From Rhodocyclaceae bacterium (GTDB lineage: Bacteria; Pseudomonadota; Gammaproteobacteria; Burkholderiales; Rhodocyclaceae): 64,000 nt of DNA. Made by a program: the position numbers and the translations under genes. The stretch lies in contig JAVBXY010000038.1 in NCBI GenBank assembly GCA_030824275.1, positions 248,001 through 312,000 on the forward strand. The letters run 5' to 3'. The notes beneath the pieces were generated by a model, which worked only from the letters and a program-made list of their open reading frames with translations, searched no databases and was not told where the DNA came from. This document shows positions 1 to 10,855 of the stretch, one piece after another; the stretch's first letter is position 1; the number at the start of each line of letters is the position of its first letter.

Positions 1-995
1 CCAAGCTGGCCCAGCGCGTCGGCGAGATCAAGCACGGCAACATCTATCGTCCCGAGCGCGAGGCTCAGGTGCTGCGCCGAGTAGCCGAGAAGAACCCCGG
101 CCCGTTGCCGGCGCCGGCCATGCAGCGCATCGTGCGCGAGATCATGTCTGCCTGTCTGGCCCTGGAGCAGCCGCTGACCGTGGCCTACCTCGGCCCCGCC
201 GGCACCTATTCCGAAGCCGCTGCGCGCAAGCATTTCGGCGGTGCGCCGACCTTGCTGCCGGGTGCCGCCATCGACGACGTCTTCCGCGCTGTCGAATCCG
301 GCAATGCCCATTACGGCGTGGTGCCGGTGGAAAACTCCACCGAAGGCGCGGTCGGCCGCTCCCTCGATCTGTTGCTCTCCTCGCCACTGCAGATTTGCGG
401 CGAAGTGAATCTGCCCATACATCACAATCTGATGAGCAAGGCCGGCGCGCTGGGGGATATCCAGCGCATCTATTCCCATGCCCAGTCGCTGGCCCAATGC
501 CACGAGTGGCTGAATCGCAACCTGCCGAATGTGCCCCGCGTGTCCGTCGCCAGCAATGCCGAGGCTGCTCGCCTGGCTGCCAGCGAAGCCGGTGCGGCTG
601 CGATTGCTGGCGAGTCGGCGGCGACGCTCTATGAATTGACGATCCTGGCGGCCAGCATCGAGGACGATCCGAACAACACGACGCGCTTCGTGGTCGTCGC
701 CGAACACGATGCGGCATCCTCCGGGGCGGACAAGACTTCGCTCGTCTGCTCGGCGCAGAATCGTCCTGGCGCCGTGCATCACCTGCTGGCGCCCTTCGCC
801 GACAACGGCGTATCCATGAGCCGCCTCGAATCTCGCCCGGCCAAGGGCTTTGGCGGCAGCCGTTGGGAATACGTGTTCTACATTGACATCGACGGTCATC
901 GCAGCGAGCCCGCCGTGGCCGCCGCACTGGAGGCGCTGAAGCATCGCGCCGGCTTCGTCAAGGAACTCGGCTCCTACCCCAAAGCCGTCTATTGA
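1..995 (+). CDS. pheA: Bifunctional chorismate mutase/prephenate dehydratase (5' end outside window)
   Basis: Makes phenylpyruvate from chorismate via prephenate in phenylalanine synthesis. The reading frame is open from the first bases, so the gene begins upstream. The first ~35 visible codons (GEIKHGNIYRPEREAQVLRR) are the end of an AroQ-type chorismate mutase helix. The prephenate dehydratase domain follows, with VAYLGPAGTYSEAA at its start and the catalytic TRF in NNTTRFVVV. A C-terminal ACT domain carries the ESRP phenylalanine-binding motif, which implies feedback control by phenylalanine. A GTG at 69 is an internal codon, not the start. It is followed 10 bp later by hisC and forms the head of an aromatic amino-acid operon. 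Confidence 0.95.
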   Translation, partial: KLAQRVGEIKHGNIYRPEREAQVLRRVAEKNPGPLPAPAMQRIVREIMSACLALEQPLTVAYLGPAGTYSEAAARKHFGGAPTLLPGAAIDDVFRAVESGNAHYGVVPVENSTEGAVGRSLDLLLSSPLQICGEVNLPIHHNLMSKAGALGDIQRIYSHAQSLAQCHEWLNRNLPNVPRVSVASNAEAARLAASEAGAAAIAGESAATLYELTILAASIEDDPNNTTRFVVVAEHDAASSGADKTSLVCSAQNRPGAVHHLLAPFADNGVSMSRLESRPAKGFGGSRWEYVFYIDIDGHRSEPAVAAALEALKHRAGFVKELGSYPKAVY

Positions 996-1005
996 AGGTC
1001 AGTCC

Positions 1006-2100
1006 ATGAGCATCGCCAACCAGGCGCCGGCTTACGTCCGCGCCATTTCCGCATATATCCCCGGCAAGCCCATCACCGAACTGGCCCGCGAGATGGGCAT
1101 CCCGGTGGAGAGCATCGTCAAGCTCGCCTCCAACGAGAACCCGCTGGGCATGAGCCCGAAGGCACGCAAGGCCGTCGAAGCGGCGCTGTCGGGTATCGAA
1201 CGCTATCCGGACCAGTTCGACCTGATCAAGGTGCTGGCTGAACGCCACGGCGTCGCTACCGAGCAGATCGTGCTCGGCAATGGCTCTAACGACGTGCTCG
1301 ACATCGCTGCCCGCGTCTTTCTCGCGCCGGGTCGTTCTGCCGTGTTCTCCAAGCACGCCTTCGCCGTCTATCCACTGGCGACGATGTCCGCCGGCGCCGA
1401 ATGTCTCGCCGCGCCGGCGAAGCATTACGGCCACGATCCGGTCGCCATGCTCGCTGCGATTCGCCCCGACACGCATCTGTTGTGGATCGCCAACCCCAAC
1501 AACCCGACCGGCAACTTCCTGCCGGCCGCCGAACTGCGCGCCTTCATCGAGAAGATGCCAAGCAACATTGCCGTGGTGCTGGACGAGGCTTACACCGAAT
1601 ATCTGGCGCCGACGGATCGCGTCGATACCGTTGCCTGGCTGCGCGATTTCCCCAACCTGATCGTCACCCGCACCTTCTCCAAGATCTACGGCCTCGCCGG
1701 CCTCCGCATCGGCTACGGTGTGGCGCGACCCGAGGTGGCGGACTTGATGAACCGCATCCGTCAGCCCTTCAATGTGAACAACCTGGCCCTGGCCGGCGCT
1801 ATTGCCGCGCTGGATGATCATGCCTTCCTCGCAGAGAGCTACGAGCTGAACCGGCACGGCATGGAACAGCTGGTGGCCGGCATCAAGCGCCTTGGCCTGG
1901 CCCACATCCCGTCTCACGGCAATTTCATTACCGTCGAAGTGGCGGATGGCCCAGCAATCAATGGCCGTCTGCTCAAGCAGGGCGTCATCGTCCGTCCCAT
2001 CGGCGGCTACGGCCTGCCGAATCATCTGCGCGTGACCATCGGTCTCGAATCCGAGAACGCGCGTTTCCTCGACGCCTTGGAAAAGGCGCTGGCGGGCTGA
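1006..2100 (+). CDS. hisC: Histidinol-phosphate / aromatic aminotransferase
   Basis: PLP-dependent fold-type I aminotransferase of 364 residues. The sequence shows SNENPLG near the N terminus, NPNNPTGN, the DEAYTEY aspartate/tyrosine pair, and the Schiff-base lysine in TRTFSKIYGLAGLRIGYG. It matches HisC in length. Its position between pheA and tyrA suggests that it transaminates aromatic keto acids or prephenate as well as, or instead of, imidazole acetol phosphate; this is inference from context. Its stop overlaps the tyrA start by one base, so the two genes are probably translationally coupled. Confidence 0.93.
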   Translation: MSIANQAPAYVRAISAYIPGKPITELAREMGIPVESIVKLASNENPLGMSPKARKAVEAALSGIERYPDQFDLIKVLAERHGVATEQIVLGNGSNDVLDIAARVFLAPGRSAVFSKHAFAVYPLATMSAGAECLAAPAKHYGHDPVAMLAAIRPDTHLLWIANPNNPTGNFLPAAELRAFIEKMPSNIAVVLDEAYTEYLAPTDRVDTVAWLRDFPNLIVTRTFSKIYGLAGLRIGYGVARPEVADLMNRIRQPFNVNNLALAGAIAALDDHAFLAESYELNRHGMEQLVAGIKRLGLAHIPSHGNFITVEVADGPAINGRLLKQGVIVRPIGGYGLPNHLRVTIGLESENARFLDALEKALAG

Positions 2101-2990
2101 TGGCCGCGCAGTTTTCTCCAAAGCTGGTCATTTGCGGTGTCGGCCTGATCGGCGGATCTTTCGCGCTGGCGGCCAAGGTCGCTTGGCCAGGCCTGCACAT
2201 CGTCGGCATGGGCCGCACACGGGCTTCGCTGGAGACGGCTTTGAAGCTCAAGGTCGTTGACGAGATCGCCACGGATTGGCCCGCTGCCCTTGATGGAGCC
2301 GACCTCGTCCTGCTCGGTATGCCTGTCGGCCAGATGGGCTCGACCCTTACCGCGCTGGCACCGCACCTCAAGCCCGGCACCCTGGTCACCGACGGCGGCA
2401 GCACCAAGAGCGACGTGGTGGCCGCTGCCCGCGCCGCCCTGGGTGATAAGATTTACCAGTTCGTCCCCGGTCATCCCATCGCCGGCGCAGAGAAGAGTGG
2501 CGTCGCTGCCGCCCACGGTGACCTCTACCGCGACAAGCGCGTGGTGCTGACGCCGCTGCCGGAAAATGCCAAAGCCGATGTGGATCGCATCCGTATCGTC
2601 TGGGAAGCCTGCGGTGCCAGGGTCTCGCAGCTCACGCCCGAAGACCACGACCGCGTCTTCGCTGCCGTCAGCCACTTGCCGCACCTGCTGGCCTTCGCCC
2701 TGGTGCACGACTTCGCCCAGCGCAATAACGCCGATCAACTCTTCGGCTTCGCCGCCGGCGGCTTCCGAGATTTCACCCGCATCGCCAGCAGCCATCCGGA
2801 GATGTGGCGTGACATCTGCGTCGCCAATCGCCATGCCCTGCTGGCCGAACTCGACGCCTACATGGCCGAACTCATGCGCACCCGTGTGCTGCTGGCCTCT
2901 GCGGATGCATCCGGGCTGGAGGCCATGTTCGCCACAGCCCGCGCCCGCCGCGATGCCTGGCTCGACAGCCTGATTCCGGTGGGGGAGTGA
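2100..2990 (+). CDS. tyrA: Prephenate dehydrogenase (TyrA)
   Basis: NAD(P)-dependent oxidative decarboxylation of prephenate (or arogenate) on the tyrosine branch. The 296-residue protein has an N-terminal Rossmann fold with GVGLIGGS and the catalytic histidine region [11 protein letters not shown]. The helical dimerisation domain contains [14 protein letters not shown]. There is no ACT or chorismate mutase domain. The start ATG shares one base with the hisC stop, and the stop shares one base with the aroA start, so hisC-tyrA-aroA is a tightly packed operon. Confidence 0.94.
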   Translation: MAAQFSPKLVICGVGLIGGSFALAAKVAWPGLHIVGMGRTRASLETALKLKVVDEIATDWPAALDGADLVLLGMPVGQMGSTLTALAPHLKPGTLVTDGGSTKSDVVAAARAALGDKIYQFVPGHPIAGAEKSGVAAAHGDLYRDKRVVLTPLPENAKADVDRIRIVWEACGARVSQLTPEDHDRVFAAVSHLPHLLAFALVHDFAQRNNADQLFGFAAGGFRDFTRIASSHPEMWRDICVANRHALLAELDAYMAELMRTRVLLASADASGLEAMFATARARRDAWLDSLIPVGE

Positions 2991-4960
2991 TGGAGCAATT
3001 GAATCTCCCGCCGCTGTTTCATGCCTCCGGCGTCGTCCGTCTGCCCGGCTCGAAGAGCATTTCCAATCGCATGTTGCTGCTGGCGGCGCTGGCGGAGGGC
3101 ACGACGGAAATCCGAGATCTGCTGGATTCCGACGACACCCGCGTCATGCTCGACGCCCTGCAAAAAGTCGGCGTTGGCGTGACGGCGATTGGGACCAATG
3201 CCTATCGCGTCGACGGTTGCGCCGGCCGCTTCCCGGTCAAGGACGCCGATCTCTTCATGGGCAACGCCGGTACCGCGATTCGTCCGCTGACAGCGGCACT
3301 CGCACTTTCTGGCGGCAGCTATAGATTATCCGGCGTGCCGCGCATGCACGAGCGTCCCATCGGCGATCTGGTCGATGGTCTGCTCCAAATCGGCACCGAT
3401 GTTCGCTACACCGGCAATCCGGGCTTTCCACCTCTGGCTATCGGTCCTGCGACGATTTCGCTGCAAGGGCCGATCCGCGCGCGCGGCGATGTCTCGTCCC
3501 AGTTCCTCACGGCGCTGCTGATGGCGCTGCCGCTGACCGGTGAACAGGCCGTGATCGAGATGACGACGGAACTCATCTCCAAGCCCTACATTGAAATCAC
3601 TCTGAATTTGATGGCGCGCTTTGGCGTGCGCGTCGAGCGCGAGGGCTGGCAGCGCTTCACGATTCCGGCGGGCCAGCGCTATTGCAGCCCCGGCCTGCTG
3701 CATGTGGAGGGCGATGCCTCCTCGGCGTCTTATTTCCTCGCGGCCGGAGCCATTGCGGGCGGCCCGGTGCGGGTCGAAGGTATCGGCCGGCAGAGCATCC
3801 AGGGCGATGTGCGCTTTGCCGATGAACTCGAAAAGCTCGGCGCCCGTATCACCTGGGGTGACAACTTCATCGAGGCGCGGGCGCCCGAGAGCGACAAGTT
3901 GCGCGCCTTCGATCTCGACTTCAATCACATTCCCGATGCGGCGATGACCCTGGCCGTGGCGGCGCTGTTCACCGACGGCCGCTGCGTGCTGCGCAACATC
4001 GCCTCCTGGCGAGTCAAGGAAACCGACCGCATCAGCGCCATGGCGACGGAACTGCGCAAGCTGGGTGCGACGGTGGAGGAGGGGGGCGATTGGCTCGCCG
4101 TGTCCATGTCGCGCGGCGATCCGGCTAACGCCGTCTCGCCAGCACCGACTTTTGTACCAAATGCCGCCATCGACACCTATGACGATCACCGCATGGCCAT
4201 GTGTTTCTCGCTGGCGGCGTTGGGCGGTGTGCCGGTGACCATCAACGATCCCAAGTGCGTGGCCAAGACCTTCCCCGATTATTTCGATGCCTTCGCCGAA
4301 GTCACCGCGCCGGTGATCGCCATCGACGGCCCCTCGGCCTCGGGCAAGGGCACGGTGGCGGAGCGGGTGGCGGCCAAGCTGGGTTATCACTATCTCGACA
4401 GCGGTTCCCTGTATCGCCTGACGGCCCTGGCGGCCATCCGCGCCGGCGTGGCCCTGGATGACGAAGCTGGCGTAGCCCCACTCGCCGCGACGCTGCCGGC
4501 CACTTTCGAGGGCGGTCGCATCCTGCTGTCCGGCGACGATGTGACCGAGGCCATTCGCACCGAGGAAATCTCCGCCGGTTCGTCGAAAGTGGCGGCTTTG
4601 CCGGCCGTGCGGGCGGCCCTGCTGGACCGTCAGCGGGCCTATCGGCGCTTCCCCGGCCTGGTGGCCGATGGCCGCGATATGGGCTCCGTGGTCTTCCCCG
4701 GCGCGACGGCCAAGGTCTTCCTCACAGCCTCCGCCGAAGCACGGGCAGAACGACGCTATAAACAGTTGATCGCAAAGGGGATGTCTGCTAACATTCACGC
4801 CCTTTTGCAGGATTTGCAGGAAAGGGATGCGCGCGATGCCCAGCGTAGCGTGGCGCCCCTCAAGCAATCCGACGATGCGGAGCTGGTAGATACCACGCCG
4901 CTCGGCATCGAGGAAGCAGTGGCCGCCGTGATGACTATCGTCGAACGGCAGCAGATGTAA
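2990..4960 (+). CDS. aroA-cmk: Fused EPSP synthase / cytidylate kinase
   Basis: One 656-residue protein joins two enzymes usually encoded by adjacent genes. Residues 1 to ~437 are 3-phosphoshikimate 1-carboxyvinyltransferase, with [27 protein letters not shown] and [10 protein letters not shown]. From about residue 441 the cytidylate kinase begins with [13 protein letters not shown] (P-loop), DSGSLYR and [12 protein letters not shown]. No stop or frameshift lies between the halves; this fusion type is known in some betaproteobacteria. The ATG at 2990 overlaps the tyrA stop; a GTG three bases earlier is possible. A copy of the dispersed 25-bp repeat encodes AVSPAPTF just before the conserved [10 protein letters not shown], apparently lengthening a surface loop. 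Confidence 0.95.
   Translation: MEQLNLPPLFHASGVVRLPGSKSISNRMLLLAALAEGTTEIRDLLDSDDTRVMLDALQKVGVGVTAIGTNAYRVDGCAGRFPVKDADLFMGNAGTAIRPLTAALALSGGSYRLSGVPRMHERPIGDLVDGLLQIGTDVRYTGNPGFPPLAIGPATISLQGPIRARGDVSSQFLTALLMALPLTGEQAVIEMTTELISKPYIEITLNLMARFGVRVEREGWQRFTIPAGQRYCSPGLLHVEGDASSASYFLAAGAIAGGPVRVEGIGRQSIQGDVRFADELEKLGARITWGDNFIEARAPESDKLRAFDLDFNHIPDAAMTLAVAALFTDGRCVLRNIASWRVKETDRISAMATELRKLGATVEEGGDWLAVSMSRGDPANAVSPAPTFVPNAAIDTYDDHRMAMCFSLAALGGVPVTINDPKCVAKTFPDYFDAFAEVTAPVIAIDGPSASGKGTVAERVAAKLGYHYLDSGSLYRLTALAAIRAGVALDDEAGVAPLAATLPATFEGGRILLSGDDVTEAIRTEEISAGSSKVAALPAVRAALLDRQRAYRRFPGLVADGRDMGSVVFPGATAKVFLTASAEARAERRYKQLIAKGMSANIHALLQDLQERDARDAQRSVAPLKQSDDAELVDTTPLGIEEAVAAVMTIVERQQM
4129..4153 (-). 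repeat. Dispersed 25-bp repeat, copy 1 (inside aroA)
   Basis: Reverse-orientation copy of the dispersed element with one mismatch in the core (AGCACCGAC instead of AGCGCCGAC). It is read by aroA as AVSPAPTF. The same eight-residue peptide, or nearly so, is encoded by the copies in gntR and sucB. Confidence 0.85.
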
Positions 4961-5054
4961 ATGCAGCAAGGTGTCGGTGCAGCCGCCAGGCGGCCCGGCG
5001 AAGAGTAACTAACCCGCCACTCGATGGCACATCATCCCTAAGGTCCCTAACCCA

Positions 5055-6758
5055 ATGTCTACCGCTATTGCAGAAGCTTCACCCATGGAGAGCTTTGCCG
5101 CTCTGTTCGAAGAGAGCCTCCAGCGCCAGGAAATGCGTGCCGGTGAAGTGATCACCGCCGAAGTCGTCCGCATCGACCAGAACTTCGTGGTCGTGAATGC
5201 CGGCCTCAAGTCCGAAAGCATGATTCCCGTCGAAGAGTTCCACAATGATCGTGGCGAACTCGAGACCCAGCCGGGCGATTTCGTCCAGGTCGCCATCGAG
5301 ATGCTCGAAGACGGCTACGGCGCCACTCGCCTGTCGCGGGACAAGGCCAAGCGTATCGCCGCCTGGAACGACCTCGACAAGGCTCTCACCGACAGCGCTC
5401 TGGTCAAGGGCATGGTCACCGGCAAGGTCAAGGGCGGCCTGACCGTCATGGTCAATGGCATCCGTGCCTTCCTCCCGGGTTCGCTGGTCGACACCCGTCC
5501 GGTCAAGGACACCACGCCGTTTGAAAACAAGGAATTCGAATTCAAGGTCATCAAGCTCGACCGCAAGCGCAACAACGTGGTCGTGTCCCGTCGTGCCGTG
5601 CTCGAAGCCAGCATGGGCGAAGAGCGTCAGAAGCTCCTGGAAAACCTCCAGGAAGGCACCGTCATCAAGGGTATCGTAAAGAACATCACCGACTACGGCG
5701 CATTCGTGGACCTCGGTGGCATCGACGGCCTGCTGCACATCACCGACCTGGCCTGGCGTCGCGTGCGTCACCCCAGCGAAGTGCTCAACGTGGGTGACGA
5801 AGTTACCGCCAAGGTGCTCAAGTTCGACCAGGAGAAGAACCGCGTCTCCCTGGGCATGAAGCAGCTCGGCGAAGATCCGTGGGTGGGAATCGCCCGTCGT
5901 TACCCGCAGAGCACCCGCCTGTTCGGCAAGGTCACCAACCTGACCGACTACGGTGCTTTCGTCGAGATCGAGCAGGGAATCGAAGGCCTGGTACACGTCT
6001 CCGAAATGGATTGGACCAACAAGAACATTCACCCGACCAAGGTTGTCCAGTTGGGCGACGAAGTCGAAGTGATGGTTCTCGAGATCGACGAAGATCGTCG
6101 CCGCATCTCGCTGGGCATGAAGCAGTGCATGGCCAACCCGTGGGACGATTTCGCCATGAACCACAAGAAGGGCGACAAAGTGAAGGGCGCCATCAAGTCG
6201 ATCACCGACTTCGGCATCTTCATCGGTCTGCCCGGCGGTATCGACGGCCTGGTGCACCTGTCCGACCTGTCCTGGTCTGCCACTGGCGAAGAGGCCAAGC
6301 AGAACTTCAAGAAGGGCGACGAAGTTGAAGCCGTGGTGCTCTCCATCGATGTCGAGAAGGAGCGTATCTCGTTGGGCGTCAAGCAGCTTGATGGCGATCC
6401 CTTCACCAGCTTCGTGGCCACCCACGACAAGAACAGCCTGGTCTCCGGCACGGTCACCAGCGTTGATGCCCGTGGCGCCGTGATTAATCTCGGCGACGAC
6501 GTGGAAGGTTACCTGCGCGTGTCCGAGTTCTCCCGCGACCGTACCGAAGATCTGAGCCAGCACCTGAAGGTGGGTGACGTGATCGAGACCCTGATCATCA
6601 ACGTGGATCGCAAGACCCGTTCGATCAATCTGTCGATCAAGGCCAAGGATCAGGTCGAGCAGACTCAGGCGATGCAGAAACTTGCCACGGAAAGCTCCGG
6701 CAATGCCGGTACGACCAGTCTGGGCGCGTTGCTCAAGGCCAAGCTCAACCAGCAGTAA
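5055..6758 (+). CDS. rpsA: 30S ribosomal protein S1
   Basis: RNA-binding ribosomal protein that helps mRNA bind and unfold on the 30S subunit. The 567 residues hold six S1 (OB-fold) repeats. Repeats 3 to 6 are recognisable from [17 protein letters not shown]-, [16 protein letters not shown]-, [18 protein letters not shown]- and [16 protein letters not shown]-type strands. Length and domain number match the full-size proteobacterial protein. It lies 94 bp after aroA-cmk, and ihfB follows after 15 bp; cmk-rpsA-ihfB is the usual proteobacterial order. Confidence 0.98.
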   Translation: MSTAIAEASPMESFAALFEESLQRQEMRAGEVITAEVVRIDQNFVVVNAGLKSESMIPVEEFHNDRGELETQPGDFVQVAIEMLEDGYGATRLSRDKAKRIAAWNDLDKALTDSALVKGMVTGKVKGGLTVMVNGIRAFLPGSLVDTRPVKDTTPFENKEFEFKVIKLDRKRNNVVVSRRAVLEASMGEERQKLLENLQEGTVIKGIVKNITDYGAFVDLGGIDGLLHITDLAWRRVRHPSEVLNVGDEVTAKVLKFDQEKNRVSLGMKQLGEDPWVGIARRYPQSTRLFGKVTNLTDYGAFVEIEQGIEGLVHVSEMDWTNKNIHPTKVVQLGDEVEVMVLEIDEDRRRISLGMKQCMANPWDDFAMNHKKGDKVKGAIKSITDFGIFIGLPGGIDGLVHLSDLSWSATGEEAKQNFKKGDEVEAVVLSIDVEKERISLGVKQLDGDPFTSFVATHDKNSLVSGTVTSVDARGAVINLGDDVEGYLRVSEFSRDRTEDLSQHLKVGDVIETLIINVDRKTRSINLSIKAKDQVEQTQAMQKLATESSGNAGTTSLGALLKAKLNQQ

Positions 6759-6773
6759 GGCTGTCTCGACCTC

Positions 6774-7058
6774 ATGACCAAATCGGAGCTCATCGCCCGG
6801 CTGGCGGAGCGATTCCCCCAGCTCGTGGCGAAGGATGCCGACTTTGCCGTGAAAATGATGCTCGATGCGCTCACCGCCGCCCTGGCGCGTGGTGATCGTA
6901 TCGAGATTCGCGGCTTCGGCAGCTTTGCGCTGAATTTCCGGCCGCCTCGCGTCGGTCGCAATCCCAAGTCCGGCGACAAGGTGCAGGTACCTGAAAAGTA
7001 CGTGCCCCATTTCAAGGCCGGCAAGGAATTGCGGGAGCGGGTCGACTACCCGGAATGA
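6774..7058 (+). CDS. ihfB: Integration host factor, beta subunit
   Basis: Small DNA-bending protein of the HU/IHF family, 94 residues. It begins [15 protein letters not shown] and ends with the conserved DNA-binding arm region [21 protein letters not shown]. It should pair with IhfA encoded elsewhere. It closes the rpsA transcription unit, because a strong terminator follows within 30 bp. Confidence 0.97.
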   Translation: MTKSELIARLAERFPQLVAKDADFAVKMMLDALTAALARGDRIEIRGFGSFALNFRPPRVGRNPKSGDKVQVPEKYVPHFKAGKELRERVDYPE

Positions 7059-7084
7059 TCCGTTCCGTCGCGGCCAGCAATACG

Positions 7085-7114
7085 GCGGCACCTGTCACGG
7101 GTGCCGCTTTTTTT
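7085..7114 (+). terminator. Rho-independent terminator after ihfB
   Basis: Perfect 8-bp stem GCGGCACC / GGTGCCGC with a 7-nt loop, followed directly by seven T. It separates the rpsA-ihfB unit from lapA. Confidence 0.9.
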
Positions 7115-7146
7115 CGCGTTTTTTGCCATATGCATTGGCATTCCGA

Positions 7147-7383
7147 ATGAATACCCTGTTGCGGATACTCGTCTGGTTTCTGCGGGCCATCGTTTTTGTC
7201 GGCCTGTTCGGTCTCGCCATCAAGAACAGCGGCCCCATTGAATTGCGTTTCTTTTTCGAGCGCGCGTGGAACGCACCGCTTTCCGTGGTCATCCTCGCCG
7301 TGTTTGCTGCCGGCGTGGCCGTGGGGTTGACGGCGGCACTCGGCGTCTTCCTGCGTCCGGGCAAGCATCAAGAACCCCATTGA
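7147..7383 (+). CDS. lapA: LapA family lipopolysaccharide assembly membrane protein
   Basis: Inner-membrane protein of 78 residues (DUF1049/LapA) with two hydrophobic segments, about residues 8-26 and 43-68, and a short charged tail. The motif IKNSGPIELRFF between the helices is typical of the family. The ATG at 7147 is chosen over an upstream TTG at 7123 because it gives the usual length. It sits 15 bp before lapB, the usual partner; LapA-LapB regulate LPS synthesis by controlling LpxC turnover in enterobacteria. Confidence 0.88.
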   Translation: MNTLLRILVWFLRAIVFVGLFGLAIKNSGPIELRFFFERAWNAPLSVVILAVFAAGVAVGLTAALGVFLRPGKHQEPH

Positions 7384-7398
7384 TTCGCTGCTGACATC

Positions 7399-8574
7399 AT
7401 GGAAATCGAACTCTGGTGGCTGCTGGTTCTGCCGATCTTTTTCGTGCTCGGCTGGATCGCCGCCCGCATTGATATCAAGCAGTTGCTGAAGGAGTCGCGC
7501 GCCCTGCCGCGCTCCTACTTCAAGGGCCTCAACTTCCTGCTCAACGAACAGCCGGATCAAGCCATCGAGGCCTTCATCGAAGCGGCCCGCGTCGATCCGG
7601 AAACCATCGAACTGCATTTCGCCCTGGGCAGCCTGTTTCGTCGACGCGGCGAGACGGACCGCGCCATCCGTGTCCATCAGAACCTGATCGAGCGCGATGG
7701 ACTCTCTGACCGCCAGCGCCTGCATGCCTTGTCTGAACTTGGTCAGGATTATTTGAAAGCCGGCCTGCTGGATCGGGCCGAGGATATCTTCCTCAAGCTG
7801 CGCGACACTGACCGCGACGAAGAAGCACTGAAGAACTTGCTGGAAATCTATCAGCAGGAAAAGGAATGGGCCAAGGCCATCGCCGTCGCCGAATCCATGC
7901 CCGACCATGCCGATCATGTCTGGCAAAAAGAGATCGCCGAGTTCCGCTGTGAACTCGCGGCGAACGCCATGATCGATGGTCGCCATGACGACGCCCGCCG
8001 CCTGCTCGATGAAGCGCTGGCAGCCAATCGCAAGTGCGTGCGTGCCACGCTGCTGTTGGGTGAATTGGCGGCAAAAGTCGGCGCTGGTGACACGGCGATT
8101 GAACACTGGAAGCGCATCGAACAGCAGAATCCCGCCTACGTTTCGCTCGCAGCGGAAAAACTCATGGCCGTTTTCATTCAGCAAGGGCGCATGGAGCAGG
8201 GCATTGAACTATTGCGCGGCTGGCTGGAACGCCATCCTTCGCTGGACCTGCTCGAAGCCGTGTTCCGCGCCGAACTCGACAATGAAGGGCCGGCTGCCGC
8301 CTACACGCTGGTACGCGAGGAACTGCGACGCAACCCGACGCTACTCGGCCTCGACAAGTTCCTCGAAGCGCAGATCCTGGTGTCGCCACCGGAGCGTCGC
8401 GCCGATCTTGAACTGATCAAGAACCTGATCCACAACCACACGCGCCGCGTCGCCCGCTACCGATGCGACGCCTGCGGCTTCAAGGCCCGCCAGTTCTACT
8501 GGCGCTGCCCCGGCTGTGGCGGCTGGGAAACCTATCCGCCAAAGCGCACCGAAGAATTCGATATTTCGCCCTAA
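7399..8574 (+). CDS. lapB: Lipopolysaccharide assembly protein LapB
   Basis: Membrane-anchored TPR protein of 391 residues. One N-terminal hydrophobic helix (residues 3-20) is followed by a cytoplasmic array of TPR units. A C-terminal rubredoxin-like metal knuckle carries two CxxC pairs (CDACGF and CPGCGGW). This is the full LapB/YciM architecture. Around residues 226-233 a copy of the dispersed 25-bp repeat is translated as KVGAGDTA, at what appears to be a turn between TPR helices. lapA precedes it, and ugd begins 7 bp after its stop. Confidence 0.94.
   Translation: MEIELWWLLVLPIFFVLGWIAARIDIKQLLKESRALPRSYFKGLNFLLNEQPDQAIEAFIEAARVDPETIELHFALGSLFRRRGETDRAIRVHQNLIERDGLSDRQRLHALSELGQDYLKAGLLDRAEDIFLKLRDTDRDEEALKNLLEIYQQEKEWAKAIAVAESMPDHADHVWQKEIAEFRCELAANAMIDGRHDDARRLLDEALAANRKCVRATLLLGELAAKVGAGDTAIEHWKRIEQQNPAYVSLAAEKLMAVFIQQGRMEQGIELLRGWLERHPSLDLLEAVFRAELDNEGPAAAYTLVREELRRNPTLLGLDKFLEAQILVSPPERRADLELIKNLIHNHTRRVARYRCDACGFKARQFYWRCPGCGGWETYPPKRTEEFDISP
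8073..8097 (+). repeat. Dispersed 25-bp repeat, copy 2 (inside lapB)
   Basis: Forward-orientation copy with an exact 15-base core AAAAGTCGGCGCTGG. It is translated by lapB as KVGAGDTA, the same frame as the copy in acnB (KVGAGTTA). Confidence 0.9.
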
Positions 8575-8581
8575 GACCAAT

Positions 8582-9904
8582 ATGAAAATCACCGTCATCG
8601 GCACCGGTTACGTCGGCCTCGTTTCCGGCACCTGTCTCGCGGACGTCGGCAACGACGTACTTTGTCTCGACGTGGACGCAGCAAAGATCCGCATTCTCAA
8701 GGACGGTGGCATTCCCATTTATGAGCCGGGCCTGGAGGCCATGGTCAAGAAGAACGTTGCTGCTGGTCGCCTGCGCTTCACCACCGACATCGAGGAAGCC
8801 GTCGCCCACGGTGTGCTCCAGTTCATCGCCGTCGGCACACCGCCTGACGAGGACGGCTCGGCCGACTTGCAATACGTCGTCGCCGCCGCCCGCAATGTCG
8901 GCAAGCACATGAGCGGCTACAAGGTCGTCGTCGATAAATCCACCGTGCCTGTTGGTACTGCCGACAAGGTCCGCGCCGCGATTGCCGAGGAGTTGCAGAA
9001 GCGCGGTGCGGCCATCGACTACAGCGTCGTCTCCAATCCAGAATTCCTCAAGGAAGGCGCGGCGGTGGATGACTTCATGAAGCCCGACCGCATCGTCGTC
9101 GGCGCCGAGGATGCCCGTGCCATCGAACTCATGCGCGAGCTTTACGCACCTTTCCAGCGCAACCACGAGCGCCTGATCGTCATGGACGTGAAGAGTGCCG
9201 AGTTGACCAAGTACGCCGCCAACGCCATGCTGGCCACACGCATCAGCTTCATGAACGAACTGGCCAATCTGGCCGAGAAACTGGGTGCCGACATCGAGCT
9301 GGTGCGCAAAGGCATCGGCTCCGATCCGCGTATCGGCTTCCATTTCCTCTATCCCGGCGTCGGCTACGGCGGCTCCTGCTTCCCAAAGGATGTTCAGGCA
9401 TTGATTCGTACGGCTGCGGACGCCGGACAGCACTTGCAGGTCTTGCAGGCCGTCGAAGATGCCAACGAAGCGCAGAAGAGTGTGCTGACGCAGAAGATCG
9501 TCAAGCGCCTGGGCGAAAACCTCGCCGGCAAGACCATCGCGCTCTGGGGGCTGGCCTTCAAGCCGAATACCGACGACATGCGTGAAGCGCCGAGTCGTGT
9601 GCTGATCGCCGATCTGCTGGCCCGTGGCGCGACGATACAGGCTTACGATCCGGTGGCGACGCACGAGGCGCAGCGGGTCTTCGGCGACGAGCCGCGCATC
9701 CGTTTTGCCGCTGCGCCGATGGACGCCCTGCAAGGCGCCGATATTCTCGCCATCGTCACCGAGTGGAAGGAATTCCGCGCCCCCGATTTCGACGCAATCA
9801 AGGCGGCCCTGAAGACGCCGGTGATCTTCGACGGTCGTAACCTCTACGACCCCGCCACGCCGCGCAAGGCCGGCCTCGAATACTTCGCCATAGGCCGCCA
9901 ATGA
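8582..9904 (+). CDS. ugd: UDP-glucose 6-dehydrogenase
   Basis: Oxidises UDP-glucose to UDP-glucuronate, a precursor for surface polysaccharide and lipid A modification. The 440 residues show the N-terminal NAD-binding [17 protein letters not shown], the catalytic cysteine in [10 protein letters not shown], and the C-terminal UDP-binding motif [16 protein letters not shown]. The start ATG at 8582 lies 7 bp after lapB; a longer in-frame version starting at 8516 would overlap lapB and lacks support. The stop overlaps the rfaE1 start by 4 bp (ATGA). Confidence 0.96.
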   Translation: MKITVIGTGYVGLVSGTCLADVGNDVLCLDVDAAKIRILKDGGIPIYEPGLEAMVKKNVAAGRLRFTTDIEEAVAHGVLQFIAVGTPPDEDGSADLQYVVAAARNVGKHMSGYKVVVDKSTVPVGTADKVRAAIAEELQKRGAAIDYSVVSNPEFLKEGAAVDDFMKPDRIVVGAEDARAIELMRELYAPFQRNHERLIVMDVKSAELTKYAANAMLATRISFMNELANLAEKLGADIELVRKGIGSDPRIGFHFLYPGVGYGGSCFPKDVQALIRTAADAGQHLQVLQAVEDANEAQKSVLTQKIVKRLGENLAGKTIALWGLAFKPNTDDMREAPSRVLIADLLARGATIQAYDPVATHEAQRVFGDEPRIRFAAAPMDALQGADILAIVTEWKEFRAPDFDAIKAALKTPVIFDGRNLYDPATPRKAGLEYFAIGRQ

Positions 9905-10833
9905 ACACGCCGGTTCCCGAAACCGCCAAGGCCCGCGTCCTCGTCGTCGGCGATGTGATGCTGGACCGTTACTGGTTCGGCGACGTGGCTCGCATTTCGC
10001 CAGAAGCGCCGGTACCTGTGGTCAAGGTCGAACGCACCGAAGAGCGTCCCGGTGGCGCCGCCAACGTGGCGCGCAATTGCGCTGCGCTCGGTGCCCGTGT
10101 TGCCCTGCTGTCGGTGGTCGGCGCTGACGAGGCCGGCACTAGCCTCGCGCGTCTGATGAAGGATTCAGGCGTCGACGCCAGCCTGCATGAGGATGCCCAG
10201 CTCAATACCACCGTCAAGCTGCGTGTCATCGGCCGTCAGCAGCAGTTGCTGCGCATCGATTTCGAGAACGCGCCGGACCACGAAGTGCTCCAGACCAAGC
10301 TGGCCGAGTTCGAGTCCCGGGTCAAGGAATGCGATGTCGTCATCCTTTCCGATTACGGCAAGGGTGGTCTGGCGCACATCAGTGAAATGATCCGTCTCGC
10401 CCGCGCCGCCGGCAAGCCGGTGCTGGCTGATCCCAAGGGCGAGGACTACGCCCGCTATGCCGGCGTCACGCTGCTGACGCCGAACCGGTCTGAGCTGCGC
10501 GAAGTCGTCGGTCGCTGGAGCGATGATGCGCAACTCACCGAAAAGGCCCAGAAGCTGCGTGAAGAATTGGGGCTGGACGGCCTGCTGGTCACGCGCAGCG
10601 AAGAGGGCATGACGCTGTTTTCTGCCCATGGCACCGCCCATGAGCCGGCGCAGGCCCGCGAAGTCTATGATGTCAGCGGTGCCGGCGACACGGTGATCGC
10701 CACCATGGCCGTCATGCTGGCCTCCGGCGCATCGCTGGCACAATCAATGCAACTGGCCAACCGGGCCGCCGGCATTGTCGTCGGCAAGCTTGGTACTGCA
10801 ACATGCAGTCTTCAGGAACTACAGAGCCACTGA
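9901..10833 (+). CDS. rfaE1: D-glycero-beta-D-manno-heptose-7-phosphate kinase
   Basis: PfkB-type sugar kinase that phosphorylates heptose 7-phosphate at C1 for LPS inner-core synthesis. The 310 residues contain [13 protein letters not shown] near the start, [11 protein letters not shown], and the second PfkB signature [11 protein letters not shown] with its catalytic aspartate. The C-terminal nucleotidyltransferase domain of the enterobacterial HldE fusion is absent, so a separate RfaE2 must exist outside the window. It is followed 22 bp later by rfaD, the epimerase acting later in the pathway. Confidence 0.94.
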   Translation: MNTPVPETAKARVLVVGDVMLDRYWFGDVARISPEAPVPVVKVERTEERPGGAANVARNCAALGARVALLSVVGADEAGTSLARLMKDSGVDASLHEDAQLNTTVKLRVIGRQQQLLRIDFENAPDHEVLQTKLAEFESRVKECDVVILSDYGKGGLAHISEMIRLARAAGKPVLADPKGEDYARYAGVTLLTPNRSELREVVGRWSDDAQLTEKAQKLREELGLDGLLVTRSEEGMTLFSAHGTAHEPAQAREVYDVSGAGDTVIATMAVMLASGASLAQSMQLANRAAGIVVGKLGTATCSLQELQSH

Positions 10834-10855
10834 AGGCCACCGTCTAGGAGTTTCC

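Noticed and set aside
10775-10855. Upstream start of rfaD
   Set aside because: It would overlap rfaE1, and the Rossmann motif of the enzyme begins right after ATG 10856, which has its own ribosome site.
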